Shown: positions 25,063 through 32,610 of the stretch, piece by piece | Position numbering within the stretch: the stretch's first letter is position 1 | Layout: each line of letters starts with the position of its first letter | Assembly (NCBI GenBank): GCA_937141935.1 | Contig: CAKZQS010000051.1 | Span: 1-36,724, forward strand | From: an uncultured Ectothiorhodospiraceae bacterium | GTDB lineage: Bacteria; Pseudomonadota; Gammaproteobacteria; Nevskiales; Oceanococcaceae | DNA: 36,724 nt | Reading direction: 5' to 3' | The notes under the pieces: model-generated | Database searches by the model: none | The model's input: only the letters and a program-made list of their open reading frames with translations | What the model was told of the DNA's origin: nothing | Program-made: the position numbers and the translations under genes

Positions 25063-26031
25063 ATGAGCGGCAAGGATCGGCTGCGCGCGACGCGGCGCCT
25101 GCCCTTGAGCCGGCGCGAACTGCTGCGCCGCGGTGGCGCCATTGGCCTGGTGGCCTTCGGCCCGCTGGGCTGCGGCGAGGGCGGCCGCATCGGCGTGCCC
25201 ACCCGTGACGCCGGCAGCCCGCCGGATGGCGGCTTTCTGGATGCGCAGGAGCTGCGCACGCTCGGCGCGGCCTGCGACGTCTTCGTCCCCGCCGACACCG
25301 ATCCCGGCGCCGTGGCGGCGGGCTGTGCGGGCGCCATCAACGGCCTGCTCTCGGCCTTCGCCTTCGACCCGCCGCTGATTTACGCCGGCGGGCCATTCTC
25401 CGACCGCGGCGGCGCCGTGGAGAACGATTTTCTGGACTTCGTGCCGCTGGACCCCTACGAGGAGCTGGCCTGGCGGCTCAAGATCGAGGGCAGCCAGGGC
25501 CGCCCCGAGCGCGAGTTCAACGGCCCGCGCACCGGCTGGCAGCAGATCTACCGCGAGGGCCTGGCGGCGCTGGATGCCCGGGCCGGCGGCGACTTCGCCG
25601 CACTGCCGGCACCGGCGCGCGAGCTGATCCTGCGCGAGGGGCAGGGCGCCATTGGCGCGCTGGTCGATGTGGCCTTCTTGCAGACGCTGGATGCGATGTA
25701 TGGCGCGCCGGAATACGGCGGCAACCGCGACCTCGTCGGCTGGGGCTTCACCGGCTACGACGGCGACGTGCAGCCGCGCGGCTACAGCGACGAGCAGGTC
25801 GAAAACCCGGACAACCCCGGCGTGTTCGACCTGCTGCCGGGCGGCACGCTGCCCGCCGCGCCGCTGCTGCCGCTGCCCGATGCCGCGCAGCGCACGCAGA
25901 TCCATGCGGCCCTGCGCGAGATGGTGGGCATGGCCTCGGCCGAATTCGCGCTGGGCATCATGCTCGGCAGCAACGGTTCGCTGGCGCAGTTGCGCGCCGA
26001 CTGCGCGCGGCTGCGGCCGCGGGAGGCCTGA
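25063..26031 (+). CDS. Gluconate 2-dehydrogenase subunit 3 family protein, Tat-exported
   Basis: A 322-residue small subunit of the membrane-bound, periplasmic GMC dehydrogenase type. It starts with a twin-arginine signal (SRRELLRRGGAIGLVAFGPLGC). The Cys following could be lipidated. The mature part has LRTLGAACDVFVPADTDPGAVAAGCAGAINGLL, GWQQIYREGLAALDARA and MYGAPEYGGNRDLVGWGFTGYDGD, all typical of this family. ATG at 25063 has GAGGAG 7 bases upstream. The stop is separated by one base from the start of the GMC subunit. Known homologues act as the export chaperone and small subunit for a Tat-less GMC partner; the third, cytochrome c subunit is not next door. Confidence 0.88.
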   Translation: MSGKDRLRATRRLPLSRRELLRRGGAIGLVAFGPLGCGEGGRIGVPTRDAGSPPDGGFLDAQELRTLGAACDVFVPADTDPGAVAAGCAGAINGLLSAFAFDPPLIYAGGPFSDRGGAVENDFLDFVPLDPYEELAWRLKIEGSQGRPEREFNGPRTGWQQIYREGLAALDARAGGDFAALPAPARELILREGQGAIGALVDVAFLQTLDAMYGAPEYGGNRDLVGWGFTGYDGDVQPRGYSDEQVENPDNPGVFDLLPGGTLPAAPLLPLPDAAQRTQIHAALREMVGMASAEFALGIMLGSNGSLAQLRADCARLRPREA

Positions 26032-26032
26032 G

Positions 26033-27745
26033 ATGGCCGGCAGCGCGATTGTCATTGGGTCCGGCCCGGCCGGCAGCATCACCGCCTGGGCGCTGGCCCA
26101 GGCCGGCTGGGAGGTCATCGTGCTGGAGCGCGGCCGCAACCTGCGTCCCGGCTTTGGCGAGGTGCCCAGCAGCGAGCTGGGCACGCTGTATTCCAGCGAC
26201 GAGGTCAAAAGCACCCGGGCCTTTGGGTTTCCCGACCCCTTGCTGGAGCCGATGACCGGCCGCACCCAGAGCGAGGCCGAGGAGGGCCAGGCGCGCAGCG
26301 CGCAGGGCCAGGTGGTCAACATGGGCGCCGCCGTGGGCGGCACCGCGTTGCACTACAACGCCAAGTTTCCGCGCTTCTGGCGCCAGGATTTCACCCAGCT
26401 CTCGGACCTGGGCCCGGTGGCGGGTGCGCAGGTGGCCGACTGGCCGATCCGCTATGAGGATCTGGCGCCCTTTTACGACGAGGTCGAGGCGCAGATCGGC
26501 GTGCAGGGCGATGTGGCGCAAATGCCGGACTTCGTGCTGGCGCAGGCGCCGCGCAGCGGCGACTTCGTCATGCCGCCCAACCCCACCAACTACGCCGCCA
26601 AGCTGCTGGCCGAGGGCGCGCGGCGGTTGGGCTTCGCGCCCTTTCCCTACCCGGCGGCGGTCAATTCCACCGACTTCGATGGCCGCCCGCGCTGCAACTC
26701 CTGCGGGCTGTGCTCCGGGTTTGGCTGCCCGATCAACGCCCGTGGCGACGGGCTGGTGAGCTACCTGAACCCCGCGGTGCGCAGTGGCCGGGTGCGGGTG
26801 ATTCCACGCGCGCTGGCCTACCGCATCGAAACCGACGCCAGCGGCCGCCGGGCCCGCGCCGTGCATTACTACGACGCGCAGCACCGCTCGCACAGCCTGT
26901 CGGCGGACAAGATCCTGCTGGCCGGCAGCCCGATCCAGACCGCGCGCCTGCTGCTGCTGTCGGCCAGCGCCGCCCACCCCAACGGGTTGGGGAACCGCTC
27001 CGATCAGGTTGGCCGCAACCTGATGTTTCACAACTTCATCATCGGCGGTGCGCTGTTCGAGCGCGATGTGCAGTCGCTGCGCGGCCAGAGCACCACGCTG
27101 GAGTTCGATGACCTGGTCGGCCCCTTCACCGGCCCCGAGGTGCAGGCCCTGGGGCTGCCCTACCTGAAGGGCGCGCTGGTGCAGCTGGGCTCGGGCCTGC
27201 CCTTGCTCAGCGAGGCCTACACCTACGCCGGCTTCTCGGCGCAGAGCTTCGGCGCCGTGCACAAGAACCTGATGCGCCTGTCGCCGATGCGCCGCCGCGT
27301 GGCCGGCCTGCAGTTCGTTGGCGAGGATCTGCCGCAGGCGGCCAACCGCGTGGACCTGGACCCGGATGTGCGCGACTGGCACGGGCTGCCCTCGCCCCGC
27401 GTGACCTATGCGCCGCACGCGCACGAGAAGGCGGGCTCACTGTATTTCGGCCCGCAGCTCGAGGCCCTGTGCCTGGCCGCGCCGGGGGCCATCGGCGCCG
27501 CCATCCTGCCCAACCCGCTGTTGTCGGACGCCGCGCCCAGCACCTTCCACCAGGCCGGCACCGCGCGTATGGGCAACGACCCGGAGACCTCGGTCTGCAA
27601 CGCCGATGGTCGGCTGCACGAGGTCGACAACGTGCATGTGGTCGACGGCTCCACCTTCCCGACCTTCCCGGGCTTCAACCCCACGCTGACGATCCTGGCC
27701 AACGCGCTGCGCATCTCGCGCCGCATCGCCGCCGGCCAGGCCTGA
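26033..27745 (+). CDS. GMC-family FAD dehydrogenase, large subunit, with Cys cluster
   Basis: A 570-residue glucose-methanol-choline oxidoreductase acting on a sugar or polyol. FAD-binding Rossmann motif SAIVIGSGPAGSITAWALAQAGWEVIVLERG (4-34); VNMGAAVGGTALHYNAKFPRF (96-116). The catalytic His lies in HQAGTARMG (H506), with the C-terminal GFNPTLTILANALR giving the second active-site residue N549. Four cysteines, C221, C224, C227 and C232, lie in RCNSCGLCSGFGCP. They match the Cys-rich region that holds an iron-sulfur cluster in three-subunit FAD glucose/fructose dehydrogenases. It has no signal peptide, so it probably hitch-hikes on the upstream Tat subunit. ATG at 26033 follows GGGAGG. The substrate cannot be predicted. 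Confidence 0.88.
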   Translation: MAGSAIVIGSGPAGSITAWALAQAGWEVIVLERGRNLRPGFGEVPSSELGTLYSSDEVKSTRAFGFPDPLLEPMTGRTQSEAEEGQARSAQGQVVNMGAAVGGTALHYNAKFPRFWRQDFTQLSDLGPVAGAQVADWPIRYEDLAPFYDEVEAQIGVQGDVAQMPDFVLAQAPRSGDFVMPPNPTNYAAKLLAEGARRLGFAPFPYPAAVNSTDFDGRPRCNSCGLCSGFGCPINARGDGLVSYLNPAVRSGRVRVIPRALAYRIETDASGRRARAVHYYDAQHRSHSLSADKILLAGSPIQTARLLLLSASAAHPNGLGNRSDQVGRNLMFHNFIIGGALFERDVQSLRGQSTTLEFDDLVGPFTGPEVQALGLPYLKGALVQLGSGLPLLSEAYTYAGFSAQSFGAVHKNLMRLSPMRRRVAGLQFVGEDLPQAANRVDLDPDVRDWHGLPSPRVTYAPHAHEKAGSLYFGPQLEALCLAAPGAIGAAILPNPLLSDAAPSTFHQAGTARMGNDPETSVCNADGRLHEVDNVHVVDGSTFPTFPGFNPTLTILANALRISRRIAAGQA

Positions 27746-27938
27746 GGGCGGTCGCGGGCCTCCGGACAACTTCAGGTGGGGCCCAAGCGCCGGCCCCGGG
27801 GGCCTATACTGCCCGGCACCGGCGGCGCGCCGGGCCGGCTCCGCCAGATCCTGGTGCCGAGCCGGGGGGAAGGACACCTCGGGGACAGCGCGCGGCAGGC
27901 GCCGCGCCGGCAGGCCGCCATGCGCGATGGGAGCGTTG
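27746..27938. other. Intergenic leader before the degenerate GGDEF gene
   Basis: No gene. It contains a TATACT hexamer at 27805-27810 that could serve as a -10 box, giving a leader of about 120 bases before the ATG at 27939. The leader is rich in G/C hairpins. I do not see the conserved core of a c-di-GMP riboswitch. Confidence 0.4.
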
Positions 27939-29060
27939 ATGGAGCACAGTGACGACTGGGAAAAGATCGCCCGCCGCGACGTGACCGAGGGCCTGTGGCG
28001 GCAGCGCACGATGCTGCTGGCGGGGGGCTGGTTGTCGACGCTGACCGGCGTGGGGCTGTGCGCCATCGCCCTGTTCGTGCGCGACGTGCCGCCGCTGGTG
28101 GCGATCAGCCTGGTGGCCACCGCCTGCATGCTGATGCTGATGGCCGCAGGCATGCAGTTCGCGCCCAAGCGCTACACCTATCGCATCGTCGTCGCCTGGC
28201 TGCTGGCGGTGCAGTTCACGATCCTGTCGCAGCTGGCGCTGTTCTACTTTGGCCCCGAGCGCGAGATCTTCCTGTCCGGCCGGGTGCCGCTGCTGGTGAC
28301 GGTGCTGCCGGTGATGCTGGTGGCGGCGCGGGCCTACCTGAATGCGGCCGACGCGCGGCTGCTGAATATGGTCTTTCTGGTGGCCCTGGCGGCACTGAGC
28401 CTGGGCTTTCTGCTGCTGTACTGGAACGTCGCCGACTCGCGCTATGCGCTGCTGCTGATGGCGTCGGCCTCGCTGCTCGCCGCGCCGCTGACCGAGCTGC
28501 TGCTGGCCTTGCACGATCGCGCCCGCACGGTGGCGGCGCAGGCGCGGCGGGAGGCGCTGGAGCGGGCCGAGGGCCGCGCGCTGGCCGCCGAGAACGCGCT
28601 GCGCACCGATGAGCTGACCGGTCTGCGCAACCGGCGCGGCGTCAAGGATGCCGTGCGTCGGGCCTTCGAAACCCGGCGCCTGACCGGCGTGGCCCGGGTC
28701 GATCTGCGCGAGCGCGCGCGGCTGGAGGTGCGCCTGGGCGCCGAGCGCTGGCAGCAGCTGGTGCTGGCGATGAGCCGCGCGCTGAGCCAGTCCACGGCGG
28801 GCGACGAGCGCCTGGGCCGTTCGGCGGAGAGCCAGTTCACGCTGTGGACCGAAGGGCTGGCCGACGAGGAGGCCTGGGGGCCACGCGTCGAGGCCGTGCG
28901 CGCGCAGGTGCAGGCCGCGCTGCGTGCCGAGCACTACGAGGTCGACGTGGTCGCCGGTGGTGGCGTCTGGCCCGGCGGCTCGAATGCCGATCTGGCACTG
29001 GAGCAGGCCGACTTCGACTGCTACGTCGGCAACCCCCGGGAGACGCCGGCGGCGCGCTGA
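27939..29060 (+). CDS. Membrane protein with degenerate GGDEF domain
   Basis: A 373-residue protein: six hydrophobic segments (about residues 25-190) then a coiled-coil-like linker (RARTVAAQARREALERAEGRALAAENAL) and a GGDEF-fold domain. The domain entry motif DELTGLRNRRG (224-234) is intact. The signature loop that should read GGDEF or GGEEF is AESQF (296-300), and the metal and substrate residues of the RVDLRERARLEVRLG segment are also altered. The late ADLALEQAD.DCYVGN stretch corresponds to the usual ADxALYxAK end. It should therefore not make c-di-GMP; a receptor or purely structural role is possible. ATG at 27939 is chosen because GGGAG lies 8 bases upstream; an ATG at 27927 lacks one. 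Confidence 0.8.
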   Translation: MEHSDDWEKIARRDVTEGLWRQRTMLLAGGWLSTLTGVGLCAIALFVRDVPPLVAISLVATACMLMLMAAGMQFAPKRYTYRIVVAWLLAVQFTILSQLALFYFGPEREIFLSGRVPLLVTVLPVMLVAARAYLNAADARLLNMVFLVALAALSLGFLLLYWNVADSRYALLLMASASLLAAPLTELLLALHDRARTVAAQARREALERAEGRALAAENALRTDELTGLRNRRGVKDAVRRAFETRRLTGVARVDLRERARLEVRLGAERWQQLVLAMSRALSQSTAGDERLGRSAESQFTLWTEGLADEEAWGPRVEAVRAQVQAALRAEHYEVDVVAGGGVWPGGSNADLALEQADFDCYVGNPRETPAAR

Positions 29061-29152
29061 GCGGCCGGACGCGCCCGCGGCCAGCGCGGGCGGCCGCAAC
29101 GGGGGCGGTGGCCTGACGCGGCCGGCCCGCCCGTCGCCCCATGCGCGCCCGG

Positions 29153-29192
29153 CTGTCGCGCAATGCGTGGCGGCCTGTCGCACAATGCGTGC
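29153..29192 (+). repeat. Two 18-base direct repeats, 22-base offset, before mscS
   Basis: CTGTCGCGCAATGCGTGG at 29153 and CTGTCGCACAATGCGTGC at 29175 match at 16 of 18 positions. A 22-base offset puts them on the same face of the helix, two turns apart. The second includes CACAATGC, a possible -10 region, about 30 bases before the mscS start. They may be paired binding sites overlapping the promoter. Confidence 0.65.
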
Positions 29193-29220
29193 TTAGCTCC
29201 CCCAAGCGATAAGGAACGCC

Positions 29221-30375
29221 GTGGACTCGCTCGAGGATCTCAGGCAGGTCGTCCTGGGTAACACGCTGGTCGAATGGGCGCTGGCGCTGGGCATCGTGAC
29301 CGCCGCGATGCTGCTGCTGGCCGGCGTGCTGTGGCTGGTCATCCACCGCCTGGCGCCGCGCGCCGAGCGCTCGCAGACCCGCGTCGACGACGCCGTGGTG
29401 GCCATGCTGCGGCGGACCCGGCTGTGGCTGCTGTTCTTCCCGGCCCTGCTGCTCGGCACGCGGGTGCTGGAGCTGCCGGAGCGCGGTGTCGATGCCCTGG
29501 GCTTCGTGACGACCATCGCGCTGTGCCTGCAAATGGGCCTGTGGATCGACGCGCTGGTGGGCGGCTGGATCGCCGCCTCGCGCGAGCGCGCCGTGGCCAG
29601 CAACGCCGCCGCGGCCACCAGCCTGGGCGCGCTGAACCTGATTGCGCGCATCCTGCTGTGGTCGATCGTGCTGCTGGTGGCGCTGGACAACCTCGGCGTC
29701 GACGTCACCGCGCTGGTGGCCGGCCTCGGCGTGGGCGGCATCGCCGTGGCGCTGGCGGTGCAGAACATCCTGGGCGATCTCTTCGCCTCGCTGTCGATCA
29801 TTGTCGACAAGCCCTTCGTCGTGGGCGATTTCATCATCGTCGACAGCTATATGGGCACCGTCGAGCACGTCGGCCTGAAAACGACCCGGCTGCGCAGCCT
29901 GTCCGGCGAGCAACTGGTGTTTTCCAACAGCGACCTGCTCGCATCGCGGGTGCGCAACTACAAGCGCATGCACGAGCGCCGCGTGCTGTTCAAGTTCGGC
30001 GTGCTCTACCAAACGACGCCGGAGCAGCTCGAGGCGATCCCCGGCATCGTGCGCGAGGCGGTCGAAAGCTGCGCCAAGACCCGCTTCGAGCGCGCGCACT
30101 TCCACCTCTTTGGCGAGTCCTCCTACGACTTTGAGGTCGTCTACTGGATGCTCGAGCCCGAGTACGCGCTGTACATGGACGCCCAGCAGGCGATCAACCT
30201 GCACATGGTGCGGGCCTTCGCCGAGGCCGGCATCGACTTTGCCTACCCCACGCGCACGCTGTTCGTGGAAAACCCGCTGCGCATCGAGTCGGGCAGCTCG
30301 GGTGGCAGTGGCGGCGGTGGCGGCGGCGGCGGTGGCGGCGGCAACGCCGATGCCCGCGAGGGCCATGCGGCCTAA
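29221..30375 (+). CDS. mscS: Small-conductance mechanosensitive channel family protein (MscS)
   Basis: A 384-residue inner-membrane channel that would release solutes under hypo-osmotic shock. Three or four N-terminal helices precede the pore segment, LVALDNLGVDVTALVAGLGVGGIAVALAVQNILGDLFASLSI, with the expected small-residue packing. The beta domain follows: DKPFVVGDFIIVDSYMGTVEHVGLKTTRLRSLSGEQLVFSNSDL. Start is GTG at 29221 with AAGGAA upstream; no better ATG is in frame. The extreme C-terminus is a Gly-rich tail, GSSGG.S then eleven Gly, then NADAREGHAA. The stop lies inside the next gene, which starts at 30365. A solute-release channel complements the trehalose, cation and glutamate functions nearby. 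Confidence 0.88.
   Translation: MDSLEDLRQVVLGNTLVEWALALGIVTAAMLLLAGVLWLVIHRLAPRAERSQTRVDDAVVAMLRRTRLWLLFFPALLLGTRVLELPERGVDALGFVTTIALCLQMGLWIDALVGGWIAASRERAVASNAAAATSLGALNLIARILLWSIVLLVALDNLGVDVTALVAGLGVGGIAVALAVQNILGDLFASLSIIVDKPFVVGDFIIVDSYMGTVEHVGLKTTRLRSLSGEQLVFSNSDLLASRVRNYKRMHERRVLFKFGVLYQTTPEQLEAIPGIVREAVESCAKTRFERAHFHLFGESSYDFEVVYWMLEPEYALYMDAQQAINLHMVRAFAEAGIDFAYPTRTLFVENPLRIESGSSGGSGGGGGGGGGGGNADAREGHAA
30304..30344 (+). repeat. GGC/GGT simple repeat coding a poly-Gly tail
   Basis: A run of glycine codons (GGC, GGT) broken once by AGT near its start encodes GG-S followed by eleven Gly at the MscS C-terminus. Such tracts are prone to slippage in multiples of three. Confidence 0.75.
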
Positions 30376-30759
30376 GCCACGCGCCCACGCCAGAGCCGCC
30401 GGGCAGAACGCCGCCCAGGAACGCGGTAAGGGGCAGCGCGCCGACGGGCAGAAGGCCACCGGGCAGCAGGCCGCCGGGGCACAGGCGGGGGCGGACGCCC
30501 GTGGCGACAGCGGCGAGCCGGCCCGCGCCGCTCCCGCGACACCCGCAACGCCCGCGGCCGAGCACACGGCGGACCAGGCCGACGTGCTGGTCATCGGCGC
30601 CGGCCTGATCGGGCTGGCCAGCGCCTATTACCTGCAGCGCGCCGGGCTGCGCGTGCGGGTGCTGGAGCGCCACGCCGATGTGGCGCAGGAGACCAGCCAG
30701 GCCAACTCCGGCATGGCCACGCCGAGCATGTCCGAGCCCTGGAACACGCCGGAGGGCCC
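30365..30759 (+). CDS. DadA-like FAD-dependent amino-acid dehydrogenase, N-terminal fragment
   Basis: ATG at 30365 overlaps the mscS stop by 11 bases. The first 75 or so residues are low-complexity Ala/Gln/Gly. Then DVLVIGAGLIGLASAYYLQRAGLRVRVLERHADVAQETSQANSGM is the FAD-binding N-terminus of DadA-type D-amino-acid dehydrogenases, followed by TPSMSEPWN. Beyond about 30755 the frame is unrelated and ends at a stop at 30811. At least 300 residues of the enzyme are missing. Homology ends where a siderophore-receptor gene on the other strand begins, so the truncation is a junction rather than a biological stop. The long N-terminal extension is unusual; a start closer to DVLVIG is possible but no good codon is visible. 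Confidence 0.7.
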
Positions 30760-30760
30760 G
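30736..30760. other. Chimeric junction, block 2 / block 3
   Basis: About 20 bases read sensibly both ways. On the plus strand they continue DadA (EPWNTPEG); on the minus strand they complete the TonB receptor motif RVEVLSGPSGVFQG. Left of it the sequence is block-2 style; right of it GC and codon use change to the alphaproteobacterial type. A shared short word joining two unrelated genes in opposite orientation is the classic form of a graph misassembly. Confidence 0.8.
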
Positions 30761-31251
30761 GATAGCACCTCGACACGGTCAAAGAAGACGAGGTCAGGGG
30801 CTGTGCCGTAAAGGCTGAGGAACGGCCGTGGCGCACCGTCCACATTGTAGGTGAAGACCTCGTGACCGCGGGAGTAGAGCGAGCCGTCGAAGCCGTTGCC
30901 GGTTGCCGTGGTGACGTTCGGGAGCAGATAGCCGGCTTCTTCCAGTGTGCTTACGTTCTGATCGTCCAGCCGTTGCCGGGTCAGGACGTTGACGGTCTGC
31001 GGGATCTTGCGGATATCCGTTGGCTGCTTGTAGCCGACCGTCGCACGGTTGGTTGCGTAGGAGCCGGTTTCTTCCGTGACCACGCCCGGATCGCCTTCGA
31101 CCACGATGCTGTCGAGTACAACCGGCTCGTTGCCTGCTTGCTGGGCCTGTGCCGTGTCCGAAAGCGCAACAACGCTCGCCATGGCAGTGCCGAGCAGGAG
31201 CGCATGCATGACGTGCCGATTGCAATCTTCGCTTTTCCGAGCGTAAACCAT
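30737..31251 (-). CDS. TonB-dependent siderophore receptor, N-terminal fragment
   Basis: Outer-membrane iron-siderophore receptor of the FhuE/FoxA/FpvA type, only the first 170 or so residues. ATG at 31251 begins a signal peptide (MHALLLGTAMASVVALSDTAQAQQ). The plug domain follows, with VLDSIVVEG as TonB box region, TEETGSYATNRATVGYKQPTDIRKIPQTVNVLTRQRLDDQNVSTLEEAG and FDRVEVLSGPSGVFQG. Homology stops at FQG, where GAG(E/D)PGG should follow; the beta barrel (over 500 residues) is missing because of the junction. It is divergent from an AraC regulator, a usual arrangement for siderophore uptake. The gap contains a 20-base palindrome and an AT-rich Fur-like stretch. Confidence 0.85.
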
Positions 31252-31301
31252 GTTCTGAACTATCCCCCAAAGCTCTTGTAAATTATGACCTTTCGGTATC
31301 T

Positions 31302-31322
31302 GAAATTGACAATCATTCGCAA
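31302..31322. promoter_or_regulatory. Possible Fur-type iron box
   Basis: The stretch around TTGACAATCATTCGCAA resembles an iron-regulator box (alternating GATAAT/ATTATC-like half-sites) and sits in the divergent gap between a siderophore receptor and its regulator. The match is loose, so this is supported mostly by context. Confidence 0.3.
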
Positions 31323-31338
31323 TTGATCGATCATTTGC
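31319..31338. promoter_or_regulatory. 20-base near-perfect palindrome
   Basis: GCAAT-TGATCGATCA-TTTGC is symmetric at 18 of 20 positions, centred on TGATCGATCA. It lies 68 bases upstream of the receptor start and 66 upstream of the AraC start. A symmetric site suggests a dimeric repressor rather than the AraC protein, which usually binds direct repeats. Confidence 0.5.
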
Positions 31339-31404
31339 GTGATCGTCAATCCCGTTTGCCCGCTGGTCAGAGCCAATTGTCTCGTCACGGGTAGGTTGTC
31401 TCTA

Positions 31405-32373
31405 ATGCTTGATGCAGAGCTCAGTTTTGAAGACCTGTCCCGCCAGGTTGAAGCGGATGCAAGCTTTTACCGGATGCTTGGCAGCACGGGGGAAGAGGCG
31501 CCGGCCGTGTTGCGGGGCGGCTTTTTTATCGAGAGCTTCCGCTCCGGATTGCACATCCATGCAACGGATGCGGTGGAGCAGAGCGATACGGTAACGGAGC
31601 TCCGCCTCGACCCGCAGGTCTCGGTTTCCATTGTGTTCGCGGGAGCGCCCTTGGCGGCGATCGACGGGGTAGAGCTCGATCTGTCCGTTCCCGATGGTGC
31701 GCAGGCGGGCGGGCTCATCTGGTCCGTCGCCAGACCGGCACTGCTGAGGCGCACTATCCGGACCGGTCAGACGGTGAAGAAGGTCAACGTTTCGGTCAGT
31801 AAAAGTTGGATCGAGGAATTTCTCGGTCCGGATGTCGGGCAGGATCATGCTGTCCGGCAACTCGCAGAAAGTCATCTTGAGATACACTATTGGCACCCCT
31901 CGGCGGATACGGTGCATGGCGCCCGCAAACTGCTTGCATGCCTTGGCAGCGACGGTTTGCTGAACCGGCTTTCGCTTGAAATGCTTGCTCTCGGCGTTTT
32001 ACGGGATGCTTTCGCCAGTATCGGGCAGCCGGAAGGATCTTCCGAGGACGGTGACCGCGCGGTGCTGGTGCATCGCTATATATTGGACAATCTCGGCGGG
32101 ACGCTCACGCTGACGTCAATCGCGGCGGCCAACGGGATGAGCGTCAGCACCATGCAGAGGGTTTTCAAGGAAGCATACGGGGTTCCCGTTGTTGAGCATC
32201 TCAGACGCGCCCGCCTCGATCTGGCGCAGAAAGCCCTGATAGAAGAGCATTTGCCCATTCAGCAGGCCGCGCATATCGCCGGATATACCTCGGCCGCAAA
32301 TTTCGCCACGGCTTATCGCCGGTTTTATGGCCATGCGCCATCGGAAGCACGGCGGGGAGGGGAGCAACAGTAA
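31405..32373 (+). CDS. AraC-family transcriptional regulator (siderophore-receptor type)
   Basis: A 322-residue regulator. The N-terminal sensor domain (FIESFRSGLHIHATDAVEQSDT..) is of the PchR-like kind. The C-terminal double helix-turn-helix is clear: LTLTSIAAANGMSVSTMQRVFKEAYGVPVVEHLRRARLDLAQKAL and then PIQQAAHIAGYTSAANFATAYRRFYGHAPSE. ATG at 31405 is chosen; the longer frame starts at GTG 31339, directly abutting the palindrome, and its extra residues are not conserved-looking. It is divergent from the siderophore receptor, so it probably senses the ferric siderophore and activates the receptor. Low-GC codon use compared with block 2. Confidence 0.82.
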   Translation: MLDAELSFEDLSRQVEADASFYRMLGSTGEEAPAVLRGGFFIESFRSGLHIHATDAVEQSDTVTELRLDPQVSVSIVFAGAPLAAIDGVELDLSVPDGAQAGGLIWSVARPALLRRTIRTGQTVKKVNVSVSKSWIEEFLGPDVGQDHAVRQLAESHLEIHYWHPSADTVHGARKLLACLGSDGLLNRLSLEMLALGVLRDAFASIGQPEGSSEDGDRAVLVHRYILDNLGGTLTLTSIAAANGMSVSTMQRVFKEAYGVPVVEHLRRARLDLAQKALIEEHLPIQQAAHIAGYTSAANFATAYRRFYGHAPSEARRGGEQQ

Positions 32374-32610
32374 AAGCCCTTATTGTCCGAAGGACAGTCG
32401 ATTACCGGAACACCGTATGTGACGCTGGAATGTTGTCTTTGCAGACACGGGTAGAGAGTTCCGAGTGGGATCGCAATCGCGGTTGCAGCCAATTGGTCGC
32501 CGTATCCTGCAGGATTGGAAGGCTTATCTAGTTGAATTGGTTATTCACAATGCTTTTTCAGATTGTATTTTGTCGTAACAATTGAGTGTGTGTGACCCAT
32601 AATCGATTTT
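32374..32610. other. AT-rich gap before the SPINDLY gene
   Basis: Noticeably A/T-richer than the rest of the window. A short hairpin, TGTCC-GAA-GGACA (32384-32396), follows the AraC gene. The gap should contain the promoter of the transferase, but I cannot place -35 and -10 boxes with confidence. No gene seen. Confidence 0.4.

Noticed and set aside
25652-26032. An N-terminally extended GMC oxidoreductase beginning inside the upstream gene
   Set aside because: The extra residues are an Arg/Cys-rich shadow of the small subunit; ATG 26033 has a GGGAGG site and starts right before the FAD motif.
27746-27938. A c-di-GMP riboswitch before the GGDEF-like gene
   Set aside because: I could not find the conserved GEMM core; only generic GC-rich hairpins are present.
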